Assembly (NCBI GenBank): GCA_964535215.1
Contig: CAZHST010000011.1
Location: 19,342 to 83,341 of the forward strand
Length of the DNA: 64,000 nt
Source: JACQHM01 sp964535215
Lineage (GTDB): Bacteria; Methylomirabilota; Methylomirabilia; Methylomirabilales; JACQHM01
Direction: 5' to 3'
The notes under the pieces are model-generated. The model was given only the letters and a program-made list of their open reading frames with translations. It did no database searches and was not told the origin of the DNA. Below, piece after piece: positions 15,658-23,940 of this stretch; within the stretch, counting starts at the first letter, position 1, and each line of letters begins with the position of its first letter. A program made the translations under genes and the position numbers.

Positions 15658-16721
15658 ACGCGTATCCAGACTTGACGGTCCTGGTGGTGGATGACGATAG
15701 GAACTGTCGGGAGGTGCTGGCCCGCCTTCTCACAAAGGTGTCCGGCTGTCGGGTCATCGAAGCGGAAAATGGGGTGGAAGGGCTCAAGATCCTAGCGGAG
15801 GAGCGCCCTGATCTGATCTTCCTCGATCTGATGATGCCGAAGATGAGCGGCCAGGAGATGCTGGCTGAGATCCGGAGCCGTCCTGATCTTCGGGATATCC
15901 CGGTGGTCATCTGCTCAGCCGTGGACGAATTGGACCAGGTGAAGGCCATCATCGAGCTGGGCGTCACCGACTACATCTTAAAGCCTTACGCCTTCGACAC
16001 TCTCTTCGTCAAGTTGACGGCGGCCCTGAAGAAGATCCCCCCACGGCCCTCCCCTCGTCCCTCTGGACCCCAACCGGCCCTTCGGAAGCTACTCCTCATC
16101 ACCGAGGATGTCCAGCTCCTGAGATTCATTCAAGCAAGTACAGGCCCCGACTTTTGCGTCCTCCATACCAAGGACCCTCTCACAGCGATCCGCCTTGCCA
16201 CCGCCGAGCGCCCCGAAGCAGTCTTCCTCGTTCCCCCGCTTTCCGGCGGAAGTGACGTCGGTCTCGCCCGGAAACTCCGATCCCTTCCTGAAATCGGTCA
16301 GGCCAAGCTCATTCGGCTCTTCCCCGATCTTTCCACGGCCCTTCGGGCCGATCACCCGGAGGCCTTCGACGGTTCGTTCGTACTGACCGCGGATCCCGTG
16401 CGTTTCTCTGAGTGGCTCCACCAGGTCTTGGGTCCGGGTCCATTCAGGATAAAGCAGGAGCCGGGGACCCTCATCGTCGAGTTGTTCGATCCCGACTTCG
16501 ACCGGTACCGCGATCGGCTGCTTGAGGCCCTGGACCTCAACCTCCGGACGAGGGGGAATCGACACCTGATCTTCGACATCACAACCTGGCGGGCGTCGGA
16601 CCCCTCTGGAGGAACGGGACTTTCTCCCGTCATCGCCCAATTGCGGACCCTCGGGTTTGAAGTGACCCTTCTCGACAATCCCAGCTCCCACCCTTCCCCC
16701 CCGGAGAGAGATGAGGTATAG
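15654..16721 (+). CDS. Receiver protein with degenerate second receiver and STAS-like C terminus
   Basis: A 355-residue protein. Residues 1-130 are an intact receiver (VVDDDRN, Asp in LIFLDLMMPKMSG, LKPYAFD). A Pro-rich linker follows. Residues about 145-260 look like a second receiver without acidic residues at the active positions (LLITEDVQ is its first strand). The last 80 residues (TLIVELFDPDFDRYRDRLLE) have alternating strands and helices reminiscent of STAS domains. The GTG start overlaps the flgL stop, a position where fliW and csrA are often found. Function unknown; possibly a late-stage regulator. Confidence 0.65.
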   Translation: MNAYPDLTVLVVDDDRNCREVLARLLTKVSGCRVIEAENGVEGLKILAEERPDLIFLDLMMPKMSGQEMLAEIRSRPDLRDIPVVICSAVDELDQVKAIIELGVTDYILKPYAFDTLFVKLTAALKKIPPRPSPRPSGPQPALRKLLLITEDVQLLRFIQASTGPDFCVLHTKDPLTAIRLATAERPEAVFLVPPLSGGSDVGLARKLRSLPEIGQAKLIRLFPDLSTALRADHPEAFDGSFVLTADPVRFSEWLHQVLGPGPFRIKQEPGTLIVELFDPDFDRYRDRLLEALDLNLRTRGNRHLIFDITTWRASDPSGGTGLSPVIAQLRTLGFEVTLLDNPSSHPSPPERDEV

Positions 16722-16840
16722 CGGCGCCGGTTCGCCCACCGGAAAAAATTGCCCACCCCTTTACCCCGTGTCCTCACCCCATCCTCTCTGGAGATCCGTA
16801 AACCCTTGAGGAATCAGGCGATCCACTCCGCTCCCCGAGA

Positions 16841-16856
16841 TGGCATGGCCTTTGCT
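16841..16856 (+). promoter_or_regulatory. Sigma54 promoter before the lipoprotein and glycosyltransferase operon
   Basis: TGGCATG-GCCT-TTGCT fits the sigma54 consensus TGGCACG-N4-TTGCW at all but one base. The predicted start site is about 16867, and AGGAGG (16869-16874) follows before ATG 16882. The element rules out starts upstream of 16882 and places the surface-modification genes under a sigma54 activator such as the FlrC-like protein. Confidence 0.78.
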
Positions 16857-16881
16857 CCCCCCTTCAGCGAGGAGGTTCCTT

Positions 16882-17949
16882 ATGAAGGGCCGGTGGCTGT
16901 TGTTGCTCTGGGGTTGCCTGGTGCTTTTTGGGGGGGTCGGGTGCGCCGCGCTTTCGGCGGTCGGGCCTGCTGTGAGCCTCGGCGTGGTGGGGGTGCACTA
17001 TCTGGCGAACAGCAAAGTGGAGCGGACGTTCTTTTCCCCCTGGCCTGAGGTGCGGGAGGCCGCCCGCCAGGCCCTCCGCCAGTGGGAGATCCCTGTCGAG
17101 GAGGAGGTGGTTGAGCAGGATCACGTCGAGTTTCGGGCGGCTGTTCCGGATCTTCGCATCACTTTGACCCTCTCCGCCCTCACTCCCAGGACCACCAAGG
17201 TGAGCGTCAAGGCCGGATCCGGCCTCTTTCGGGATCGGGCCACGGCCGAAGCGATCCTTACCCAGGTGGCCGGGAACCTGGCCCTCTCTCCTCCCTCCCC
17301 CTCTGCCGTTTCCCCTCGTCACGGTCCTTGGGGAGGGCTTGTCCCCGCCTCGGGGACCCTCCCCTCTGCTCTGAACGGGGGCAACATTGTCCCGGTTGTG
17401 TTCCCCCCGGCGGAGGCGTCTTCGGCCCTCAGCCTCCGGTCCCCGATCCCTGAGGGGGGAGATGACCGGAAGTCCTCTCCGATTCCCCGCACCCCAGGCC
17501 GGAACTCGGAACCCGATGGAATTCAAGCTCTGAACCCTGAGCCTCGAACGGTGAACGCTGAACCCCTGGAACCGGGGGAACCCAACGAACTCCTGTACCG
17601 GCAGGCGGTTGAGGCCTACACGAAAGGGGAGTCCGAGCGGGCCATTGAAGGCTTTCAGCAGGTGATCCGGCGCTGTCCCGGGGACGACCGCTGCCCCAGC
17701 GCCTACTACCTCCTGGGGGAGAGCTATGCCCTTCAGAAGGACTATCTGCAGGCCATCCTCGCCTTCGAGATGGTGATCCGCGAGTATCCCTCCAGCCAGG
17801 AAGTCCCGAGGGCCTTGTACCGGGAGGTCTTGATCTACCACACCATCAGGCAGCCCAGGCTGGCGAAGGCGGCCTTGAAGAAGCTCCTCACATCCTTCCC
17901 CCACTCCCGGGAGGCCCGTCTCCTCAGACCCAGGCCCAAGGGAGGGTAG
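16882..17949 (+). CDS. Lipoprotein with DUF3568-like N terminus and C-terminal TPRs
   Basis: A 355-residue exported lipoprotein. Its signal peptide ends at GGVGC. Residues about 35-135 resemble the DUF3568-type small lipoprotein domain. A long low-complexity stretch (about 140-235) is partly repeat-encoded. Residues about 240-345 form TPR helices (AYYLLGESYALQKDYLQAIL). AGGAGG upstream sets the start. TPR lipoproteins often scaffold envelope assemblies, and the genes that follow encode surface-modification enzymes. The true role is not known. Confidence 0.68.
   Translation: MKGRWLLLLWGCLVLFGGVGCAALSAVGPAVSLGVVGVHYLANSKVERTFFSPWPEVREAARQALRQWEIPVEEEVVEQDHVEFRAAVPDLRITLTLSALTPRTTKVSVKAGSGLFRDRATAEAILTQVAGNLALSPPSPSAVSPRHGPWGGLVPASGTLPSALNGGNIVPVVFPPAEASSALSLRSPIPEGGDDRKSSPIPRTPGRNSEPDGIQALNPEPRTVNAEPLEPGEPNELLYRQAVEAYTKGESERAIEGFQQVIRRCPGDDRCPSAYYLLGESYALQKDYLQAILAFEMVIREYPSSQEVPRALYREVLIYHTIRQPRLAKAALKKLLTSFPHSREARLLRPRPKGG
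17487..17585. repeat. In-frame GAACCCTGA-type repeats
   Basis: Imperfect nine-base units (GGAACTCGGAACCCG, CTGAACCCTGAGCC, GGTGAACGCTGAACCCC) run through the lipoprotein coding region and encode its Asn/Pro/Glu-rich linker. This is another member of the short-period repeat family. Confidence 0.55.
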
Positions 17950-17954
17950 AGGGG

Positions 17955-19166
17955 ATGTCCATTGATACGGTCGTCTTGATCAGTTTGGACTGTGTCCGGC
18001 GTGAGGCCCTGGGTTGCTACCCCGTGCGCTTCTCGAACGCCCTTGAGCCGTGGACCCCGAACGTGGACCGGCTGGCCCGTTCCGGTGTAAGATTCGATCA
18101 GGCGATAACGCAGGCTCCTTACACACCCGCCGCGCACGCCTCCGTCTTCACAGGGCTGAACCCGTATCATCACGGTATCCGCGCGATCATAGGCTACCGG
18201 CTGGCTGCGGGAGCCCTCCCACTGGCCGAGCGTCTCCACACCCACGGTTTCGCAACGGCGGCCTTCATCGGCTCCCACGCCCTTTCCCGGGGATACGGGC
18301 TTGACCGGGGCTTTGAGGTCTACGACGACCAGTTTGCCGAAGCCACCCCTAACTGGGTGCTGGGGTCCCGGCGTCCTTGCGAAGAGAGCACAGACCGGGC
18401 CCTCGCTTGGCTTGAAGGCCACCCGGGGCCGGCCCTGCTCTTCCTCCACTACTTTGACGCCCATGATCTTGCCGGAGACCCGATGACGGCGCAGCCCCTC
18501 CACCAAATTACCCAGATGGCCCGGATTGATGTGCAGATCGGTCGGCTGTTGCGTTTCCTCGACCGCACCGGCCGTACCGAGCGGACCCTCTTCGTCGTCT
18601 TTGCCGATCACGGCGACGCCTTTGGTGAACACCGTGAATACAACCACCGTGAATATCTCTACGACACGACGCTACGGATCCCGTTGATTCTTTCAGGCGG
18701 GATCTATACCGGCGGACGGGTGATCTCCTCCCAGGTCCGAGCTATAGATCTCTTACCGACGGTTCTCGAAGCCCTGGACCTCCCCCCGGACCCGCCCATG
18801 GACGGGGAGAGCTTAAGCCCGCTGCTCACGATGTCGGTGGATCGCCCGGCCTATGCGGAGACCTGCTACGAGGTTTCACCAGAGGATTGGAGCCGGCTGA
18901 AGACCTCCTTCGCCGCCCTCCGCCAGGATAGTTGGAAAGTGATCCTCAACCGGCTGACCGACGAGTGCGAGTTGTATGATCTCGTGGCTGATCCCGGCGA
19001 GCGGCGGAATCTGGCGAGCGTTCAGCCCTCCCTCTGTGACGCACTCGCCGCCAAAGTGAAGGCTCTCTCGGAGACACCGCCGCTCACCGCTAAGGTGATG
19101 GCTCTAGGGGAAATGGCCGCGGTGGTGAAGCGATTGAGGGATCTGGGGTATGTGGAGGGCTTCTAA
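17955..19166 (+). CDS. Sulfatase-fold (alkaline phosphatase superfamily) enzyme
   Basis: A 403-residue protein with the sulfatase fold: metal-binding LISLDCVR at the start, VDRLARSGVRFDQA, the second metal motif VFADHGDAFGEH, and a typical ending ELYDLVADPGERRNL. The formylglycine motif CxPxR is missing; the site reads APYTPAAHAS, so a Thr probably acts as nucleophile, as in phosphoglycerol or phosphoethanolamine transferases and phosphodiesterases. It therefore probably moves or cuts phosphate groups rather than sulfate. It sits 5 nt after the lipoprotein and 1 nt before the giant glycosyltransferase. Confidence 0.75.
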   Translation: MSIDTVVLISLDCVRREALGCYPVRFSNALEPWTPNVDRLARSGVRFDQAITQAPYTPAAHASVFTGLNPYHHGIRAIIGYRLAAGALPLAERLHTHGFATAAFIGSHALSRGYGLDRGFEVYDDQFAEATPNWVLGSRRPCEESTDRALAWLEGHPGPALLFLHYFDAHDLAGDPMTAQPLHQITQMARIDVQIGRLLRFLDRTGRTERTLFVVFADHGDAFGEHREYNHREYLYDTTLRIPLILSGGIYTGGRVISSQVRAIDLLPTVLEALDLPPDPPMDGESLSPLLTMSVDRPAYAETCYEVSPEDWSRLKTSFAALRQDSWKVILNRLTDECELYDLVADPGERRNLASVQPSLCDALAAKVKALSETPPLTAKVMALGEMAAVVKRLRDLGYVEGF

Positions 19167-19167
19167 G

Positions 19168-22100
19168 ATGGTCACGCGGACGATGGTTCCTGACCTCAGC
19201 GTCATCCTCTGTAGCTACAACCGCGCTGCCACGCTGAGGCGTTGCCTGGAGGCCTTGGAACAGCAGACGCTTGGTAAAGAGCGGTTTGAGGTGATCTGCG
19301 TCAACGACGGTTCTACCGACGATACCCGCCGGGTGATGCAGGAGGCCCTGAAGCGGTTGCACGGGAGTTATCACGAGCATCCGGAGAATCGGGGCCTGGC
19401 CGCCGCCCGCAACACCGGCCTAAAGGCCGCGCAGGGGCGGCTTGTGCTTTTTATCAACGATGACACCTATCCTGAACCGGACTTGCTAGAGCAGCATAGA
19501 CAAGCCCACGAGAGACACGGGAATGCGCGTGTAGCAATTCTGGGTCATATCGCCTTTGCCCCGGAGCACGCCGAACGAATCCTTTCACAGGCCCTCCATC
19601 AATACAATCTGCTTTTTCCGCTGGTGGGGACGCGCGAGGGGGTACCCTACGGATTTGACCATTTTGTCACGGCCAACCTTAGTGTCGCCCGCCAGGCCTT
19701 TGTTTCAGGAAAAGTGTGGTTTGATGAAACCTTTCGCCGCTATGGATGCGAAGATATCGAGGTCGGCTACCGTTTGTGGCAGTGTGGCTACCGGGTCTAT
19801 TACCACCCGCAGGCCAAGGTGATCCACGATCACAGATTGACCGTATACGACTATGTGCGTCGTGAAGTGGCGAACAATTCGAATCTGGTTCAATTCGTAG
19901 ACAAACACCCCGAACTCATACCGCATTACTTTGGTACCCTTCGGCTGACTGAGGCAACTCTGGCCGAGTGGCGTCAAGGGGTGCAGCAACTCTCGCCATA
20001 CATCGAAAAGTTGATTAAGGAGATAGCCACCATCGAAGATCTCCCTCCACGCCAGTTAGCTCATTTCACCGGTTCGGTCTCCACTCCCATGGCCCTCGTG
20101 CGGCAGGTTGGTGAGGCTCTCGTGAGCATCCGCGATCATATCAAGCGACAAGCTGTTCTGCAGACCCTTGACGAGTTGCCCGAGGTGCGATACCGCCTGG
20201 TCGCCGGTGGGATGACGCCACGCGTTTCGGTCATCATCCCCTGCTACAATTACGGGAGATACCTGACCGAGGCTGTCGAATCCGTCATCCAGCAGACGTA
20301 TCAGGATTTCGAGATCATCATCGTCAACGATGGGAGTACGGATAACACGCAGGAGGTTGCCGAAGCGCTCCTTCACCGGTATCCCCACCATCACATCCGA
20401 CTCATCAATCAGGAAAATTCAGGGCAGCCGGCCATCTCCCGCAATCGAGGCATCGCCGAAGCCCAGGGCGAGTACATCCTGTGCCTGGATGCCGATGATA
20501 AGATTGCCCCTCATTTTCTCGAAAGCTGCGTGAAGGCCCTGGAGGACGATCCTCGCATAGGGATTGCCTACCCCGACCAGCAAAATTTTGGGGATCGTAG
20601 CAACTTCGAGCCCCATCCCGAATACAACTTTACTCTATTGACGCGCTTCAATTTTATCCCCTCCTGCTCCCTGTTCCGAAAAGGGGTATGGGAAGAGGTG
20701 GGAGGATTTGCCACCAACGTCATCGGCTATGAGGATTGGGACTTCTGGATCAGCTGTGGTGAACGAGGCTACAGGGGCCAACACATCCCCGAAGCGATCT
20801 GGTATTACCGTATCCATGGTGATGGGCTCTACGCCAGGCAAAAAGCTCATGACCAGCGTTTAAAAGCCCAGGTGGTGCTCAATCACCCCCGCGTGTACAC
20901 CCCGGCTCAGCGGCGCTGGGCAGAAGAGGTTCTGCGGGGTGAGCCCCGGGCACTAGCCCTTGACGGAGGCTTGGGTGTCGTGCCCGATCTTCCCGAGAAT
21001 ACCTTGCTACCGGAAAGGGCAGAACAGGGCCAGGAGGAGCCCGGTGAAGGGTGTTCCCTGCACCAGGAGCAACCATTACATATTCTTTTCACCATGTACG
21101 GCTGGGCTGAGGAAGGTGGCGGGACCATGCTTCCTCGGCAGGTGGCGAAGGCCCTGGTCAAAAGAGGCCATCGGGTGTCGGTGATCTACACGCCAGCTCG
21201 GCGACGCCCCGACAAGCCGGCCTATTACGTCGAGGAAGGCCAGGAGGACGGGGTCCGCCTCTTTGGGATTTACAACCGGCCTGCCCTCTTCTATGACCTG
21301 GAGCATCCCGAACGGGAAGTGGATGATCCAGCGATGCGGCGCATTGTGGCCGGGCTGATTGCCGATCTGAAGCCGGATATCGTCCACTACCACAGCCTCC
21401 TTAATTTCTCCATGGGGGTCCCAGAAGAGGTCAGGCAGGCTGGAATTCCCAGCGTGTACACCTCTCACAACTACTGGCCCCTCTGCCCCCGTATGTACCT
21501 CCTTCAGGATGATCTGACCCTCTGCAGCGGCCCTTCCGCCGACGGCGTCAAGTGTGCCGCCTGCATCGGACGGTTCGACAAGCAGGCCGACTATGCCCTG
21601 AGAGCAGAACGAGGTCGTCTCATCCTCAGCCACTCTATTGATCGCCACTTGGCTCCATCCCAGCGGGTTCGTCAGCTCTTCATCCAAAACGGCCATGAGG
21701 CCTCTCGCATCCATGTCCTCCCCCAGCAGCCGGAAACCGTGGATAGGATCTGGCAACAGGTCGGGGCCGTGCGACAGCCAAAAGGTCCGCTGACCTACCC
21801 CCTCAAAGTCGGCTTTTTGGGGAGCTTACTTCCCCTGAAAGGGGTTCACATTCTGGTGAAAGCCCTTCAGGTCTTCCAAGCCGGCCAGGTCGAGGGCCAT
21901 CTCTACGGCACCGGCCCGGAAGGGTATGTGAACGCCCTGCGGCAGATGGATCAGAAAGGTCTCGTCTGGTTCCACGGCCGGTATGAGCCGGTCCAGCTCC
22001 CTCATCTGTTGAGCCAGCTAGATGTTGTCGCCATCCCCTCGCTATCAGAGGACTGCGCACCCCTGAGTGGGGCGGAGGCCTTGGCCGCCCGTGTCCCCGT

Positions 22101-23940
22101 CGTCGGAAGCCGGATCGGCGGCATCCCGGAGTTCATCGAAGACGGGGTGAACGGGTTTCTCGTGGATCCCCGTGATGCGGCTGGCTTGGCCAGCGTGCTC
22201 TACCGCTTTCTCAGCGATCCCGCACTCCTCGGCCGGATGCAACAGAGGATCCAACCCCCCAAGGGATTTCACGCCTACCTGGACGAGCTGCTCACCCATT
22301 ATTATCAGGTAATTGCTGAACACTGCCAGAAGCGAAGTCAACCCCTCTGCGTGGTCTGGGAGGGCTCCCAGTTCGTCCACCACTCGTTGGCCCTCGTCAA
22401 CCGGGAGCTTTGTCTGCGACTCATTGACGCTGGCAATGAGATCTCGATCCTCCCCTATGAACCCGACCAGTTCGACCCTGAGACGGACCAACGCTTTCAC
22501 AAGCTTGCTGAGCGCATCCACGCCCCCCTCTCCCGGCCGGCCGATGTCCACGTGCGCCATCAGTGGCCCCCCACCTTCACCCCGCCGCCAGAAGGCCATT
22601 GGGTCATCATCCAACCCTGGGAGTTTGGGAGTCTTCCGAAGCCGTGGGTGGAGGTGATGAGCACCCAGGTGGACGAGATTTGGGTGCCGAGCACCTACGT
22701 GCGAAACTGCTATATCAAGAGCGGTGTGCCCGCCGACCGGGTCCACGTCGTCCCTAACGGGGTGGATCCGGAACGCTTTCACCCCGAGACCCCTCCCCTC
22801 GATCTTGCCAGGTTCGGCCTCCCACCCAAAGGGTTCCGCTTCCTGTTTGTAGGGGGGACCATCTGGCGGAAAGGGATTGATCTTTTGCTCCAGGCATATC
22901 TCAAGACCTTCACCCGGACCGATGATGTCTCTTTGGTCATCAAAGACATGGGTGGCCGGAGCTTCTACCGGGGCCAGACCTTCGAGCAGGAGATCCGCCG
23001 GCTCCAGGCGATGCCGGAAGCACCCCCGATCCTCTACCTCGATCAGGACCTGCTCCCTGATCAGCTTCCCGGCCTCTACACCGCCTGCGACTGCCTGGTC
23101 CACCCCTACCGGGGTGAGGGCTTTGGCCTCCCTATCGCCGAAGCCATGGCCTGTGGGCTTCCCGTCATCGTCACCAACTACGGTGCAGCCCTCGATTTCT
23201 GCGATGCTGAGGTCGCCTACCTCATCCCGGCCCCTCCAAAGCGCCTGCCGGAGCGGCGCATCGGTGATCTGGAAACCGTAGATTTCCCCTGGCTAGCCGA
23301 GCCGGACGGGGAGGCGCTCGCCCGGCTGATGCGGGAGGTCTACGAGAACCCTGAGGGGGCCCGTACAAAAGGTAGGAAGGCCAGCCAGCGCATCCGGACC
23401 GACTTCACCTGGGAGCGGGCCGCTGAGAAGGCGATGGTCCGGCTCCGGGTTCTCCGGGACCGGCCGATCCGCCGGTATCAACACCCGCCGACCTCGGTGC
23501 CGAAGGTTCTTCAGGAGGTGGAACGGCTGAAGGCAGAGGGGGATGGAAAGCTGGAGAACGGTGACCTGGAAGGGGCCATCCGCTCCTACCGAGAGGCACT
23601 TCGCCGCAACCCTTCCTCTTGGGAGGCGGCCCTGGCTTTGGGAGCTGCCTTGATGAAGCAAGGAGCGCTTCAAGAGGCGGCGGAACAGTTCCATCAGGCC
23701 CTTCGTCTGAACCCCTCTTCACCCGATGTCCTCAACAACGTCGGCTGTCTGTTTCTGATCGCCGGCCGAGTCGATGATGCCGAGCGCTGCTTCCGAAACG
23801 CCCTGTCGCTTGATCCAAATCATCCCGATGCCTGTTGGAACCTAGCGGTGCTCCTTCAGGAAAACGGAGGGAGATGCGGAGATGGGCAAGAACGATGGAC
23901 GACGGCCCCGACTCAGCCTCTGCATGATCGTCCGGAATGA
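19168..23940 (+). CDS. Giant multi-domain glycosyltransferase (GT2-GT2-GT4-GT4-TPR)
   Basis: A 1590-residue cytoplasmic protein with four glycosyltransferase domains. GT2-A (about 8-230) has SVILCSYNRAATLRRC and FINDDTY. GT2-B (about 350-560) has SVIIPCYNYGRYL and CLDADDKIAP. GT4-A (about 636-1050) has a Cys-rich insertion (WPLCPR, LCSG, KCAACIG). GT4-B (about 1057-1430) ends with PYRGEGFGLPIAEAMACGLP. TPR helices run from about 1455 to the end. Such proteins build glycans stepwise, here perhaps on flagellin, whose genes lie downstream; that target is inference. ATG 19168 follows GGAGGG. The last 59 bases overlap the next gene. Confidence 0.85.
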   Translation: MVTRTMVPDLSVILCSYNRAATLRRCLEALEQQTLGKERFEVICVNDGSTDDTRRVMQEALKRLHGSYHEHPENRGLAAARNTGLKAAQGRLVLFINDDTYPEPDLLEQHRQAHERHGNARVAILGHIAFAPEHAERILSQALHQYNLLFPLVGTREGVPYGFDHFVTANLSVARQAFVSGKVWFDETFRRYGCEDIEVGYRLWQCGYRVYYHPQAKVIHDHRLTVYDYVRREVANNSNLVQFVDKHPELIPHYFGTLRLTEATLAEWRQGVQQLSPYIEKLIKEIATIEDLPPRQLAHFTGSVSTPMALVRQVGEALVSIRDHIKRQAVLQTLDELPEVRYRLVAGGMTPRVSVIIPCYNYGRYLTEAVESVIQQTYQDFEIIIVNDGSTDNTQEVAEALLHRYPHHHIRLINQENSGQPAISRNRGIAEAQGEYILCLDADDKIAPHFLESCVKALEDDPRIGIAYPDQQNFGDRSNFEPHPEYNFTLLTRFNFIPSCSLFRKGVWEEVGGFATNVIGYEDWDFWISCGERGYRGQHIPEAIWYYRIHGDGLYARQKAHDQRLKAQVVLNHPRVYTPAQRRWAEEVLRGEPRALALDGGLGVVPDLPENTLLPERAEQGQEEPGEGCSLHQEQPLHILFTMYGWAEEGGGTMLPRQVAKALVKRGHRVSVIYTPARRRPDKPAYYVEEGQEDGVRLFGIYNRPALFYDLEHPEREVDDPAMRRIVAGLIADLKPDIVHYHSLLNFSMGVPEEVRQAGIPSVYTSHNYWPLCPRMYLLQDDLTLCSGPSADGVKCAACIGRFDKQADYALRAERGRLILSHSIDRHLAPSQRVRQLFIQNGHEASRIHVLPQQPETVDRIWQQVGAVRQPKGPLTYPLKVGFLGSLLPLKGVHILVKALQVFQAGQVEGHLYGTGPEGYVNALRQMDQKGLVWFHGRYEPVQLPHLLSQLDVVAIPSLSEDCAPLSGAEALAARVPVVGSRIGGIPEFIEDGVNGFLVDPRDAAGLASVLYRFLSDPALLGRMQQRIQPPKGFHAYLDELLTHYYQVIAEHCQKRSQPLCVVWEGSQFVHHSLALVNRELCLRLIDAGNEISILPYEPDQFDPETDQRFHKLAERIHAPLSRPADVHVRHQWPPTFTPPPEGHWVIIQPWEFGSLPKPWVEVMSTQVDEIWVPSTYVRNCYIKSGVPADRVHVVPNGVDPERFHPETPPLDLARFGLPPKGFRFLFVGGTIWRKGIDLLLQAYLKTFTRTDDVSLVIKDMGGRSFYRGQTFEQEIRRLQAMPEAPPILYLDQDLLPDQLPGLYTACDCLVHPYRGEGFGLPIAEAMACGLPVIVTNYGAALDFCDAEVAYLIPAPPKRLPERRIGDLETVDFPWLAEPDGEALARLMREVYENPEGARTKGRKASQRIRTDFTWERAAEKAMVRLRVLRDRPIRRYQHPPTSVPKVLQEVERLKAEGDGKLENGDLEGAIRSYREALRRNPSSWEAALALGAALMKQGALQEAAEQFHQALRLNPSSPDVLNNVGCLFLIAGRVDDAERCFRNALSLDPNHPDACWNLAVLLQENGGRCGDGQERWTTAPTQPLHDRPE

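Noticed and set aside
16840..16881. Upstream start for the TPR lipoprotein
   Set aside because: It overlaps the sigma54 promoter and would put 14 residues in front of a normal signal peptide.
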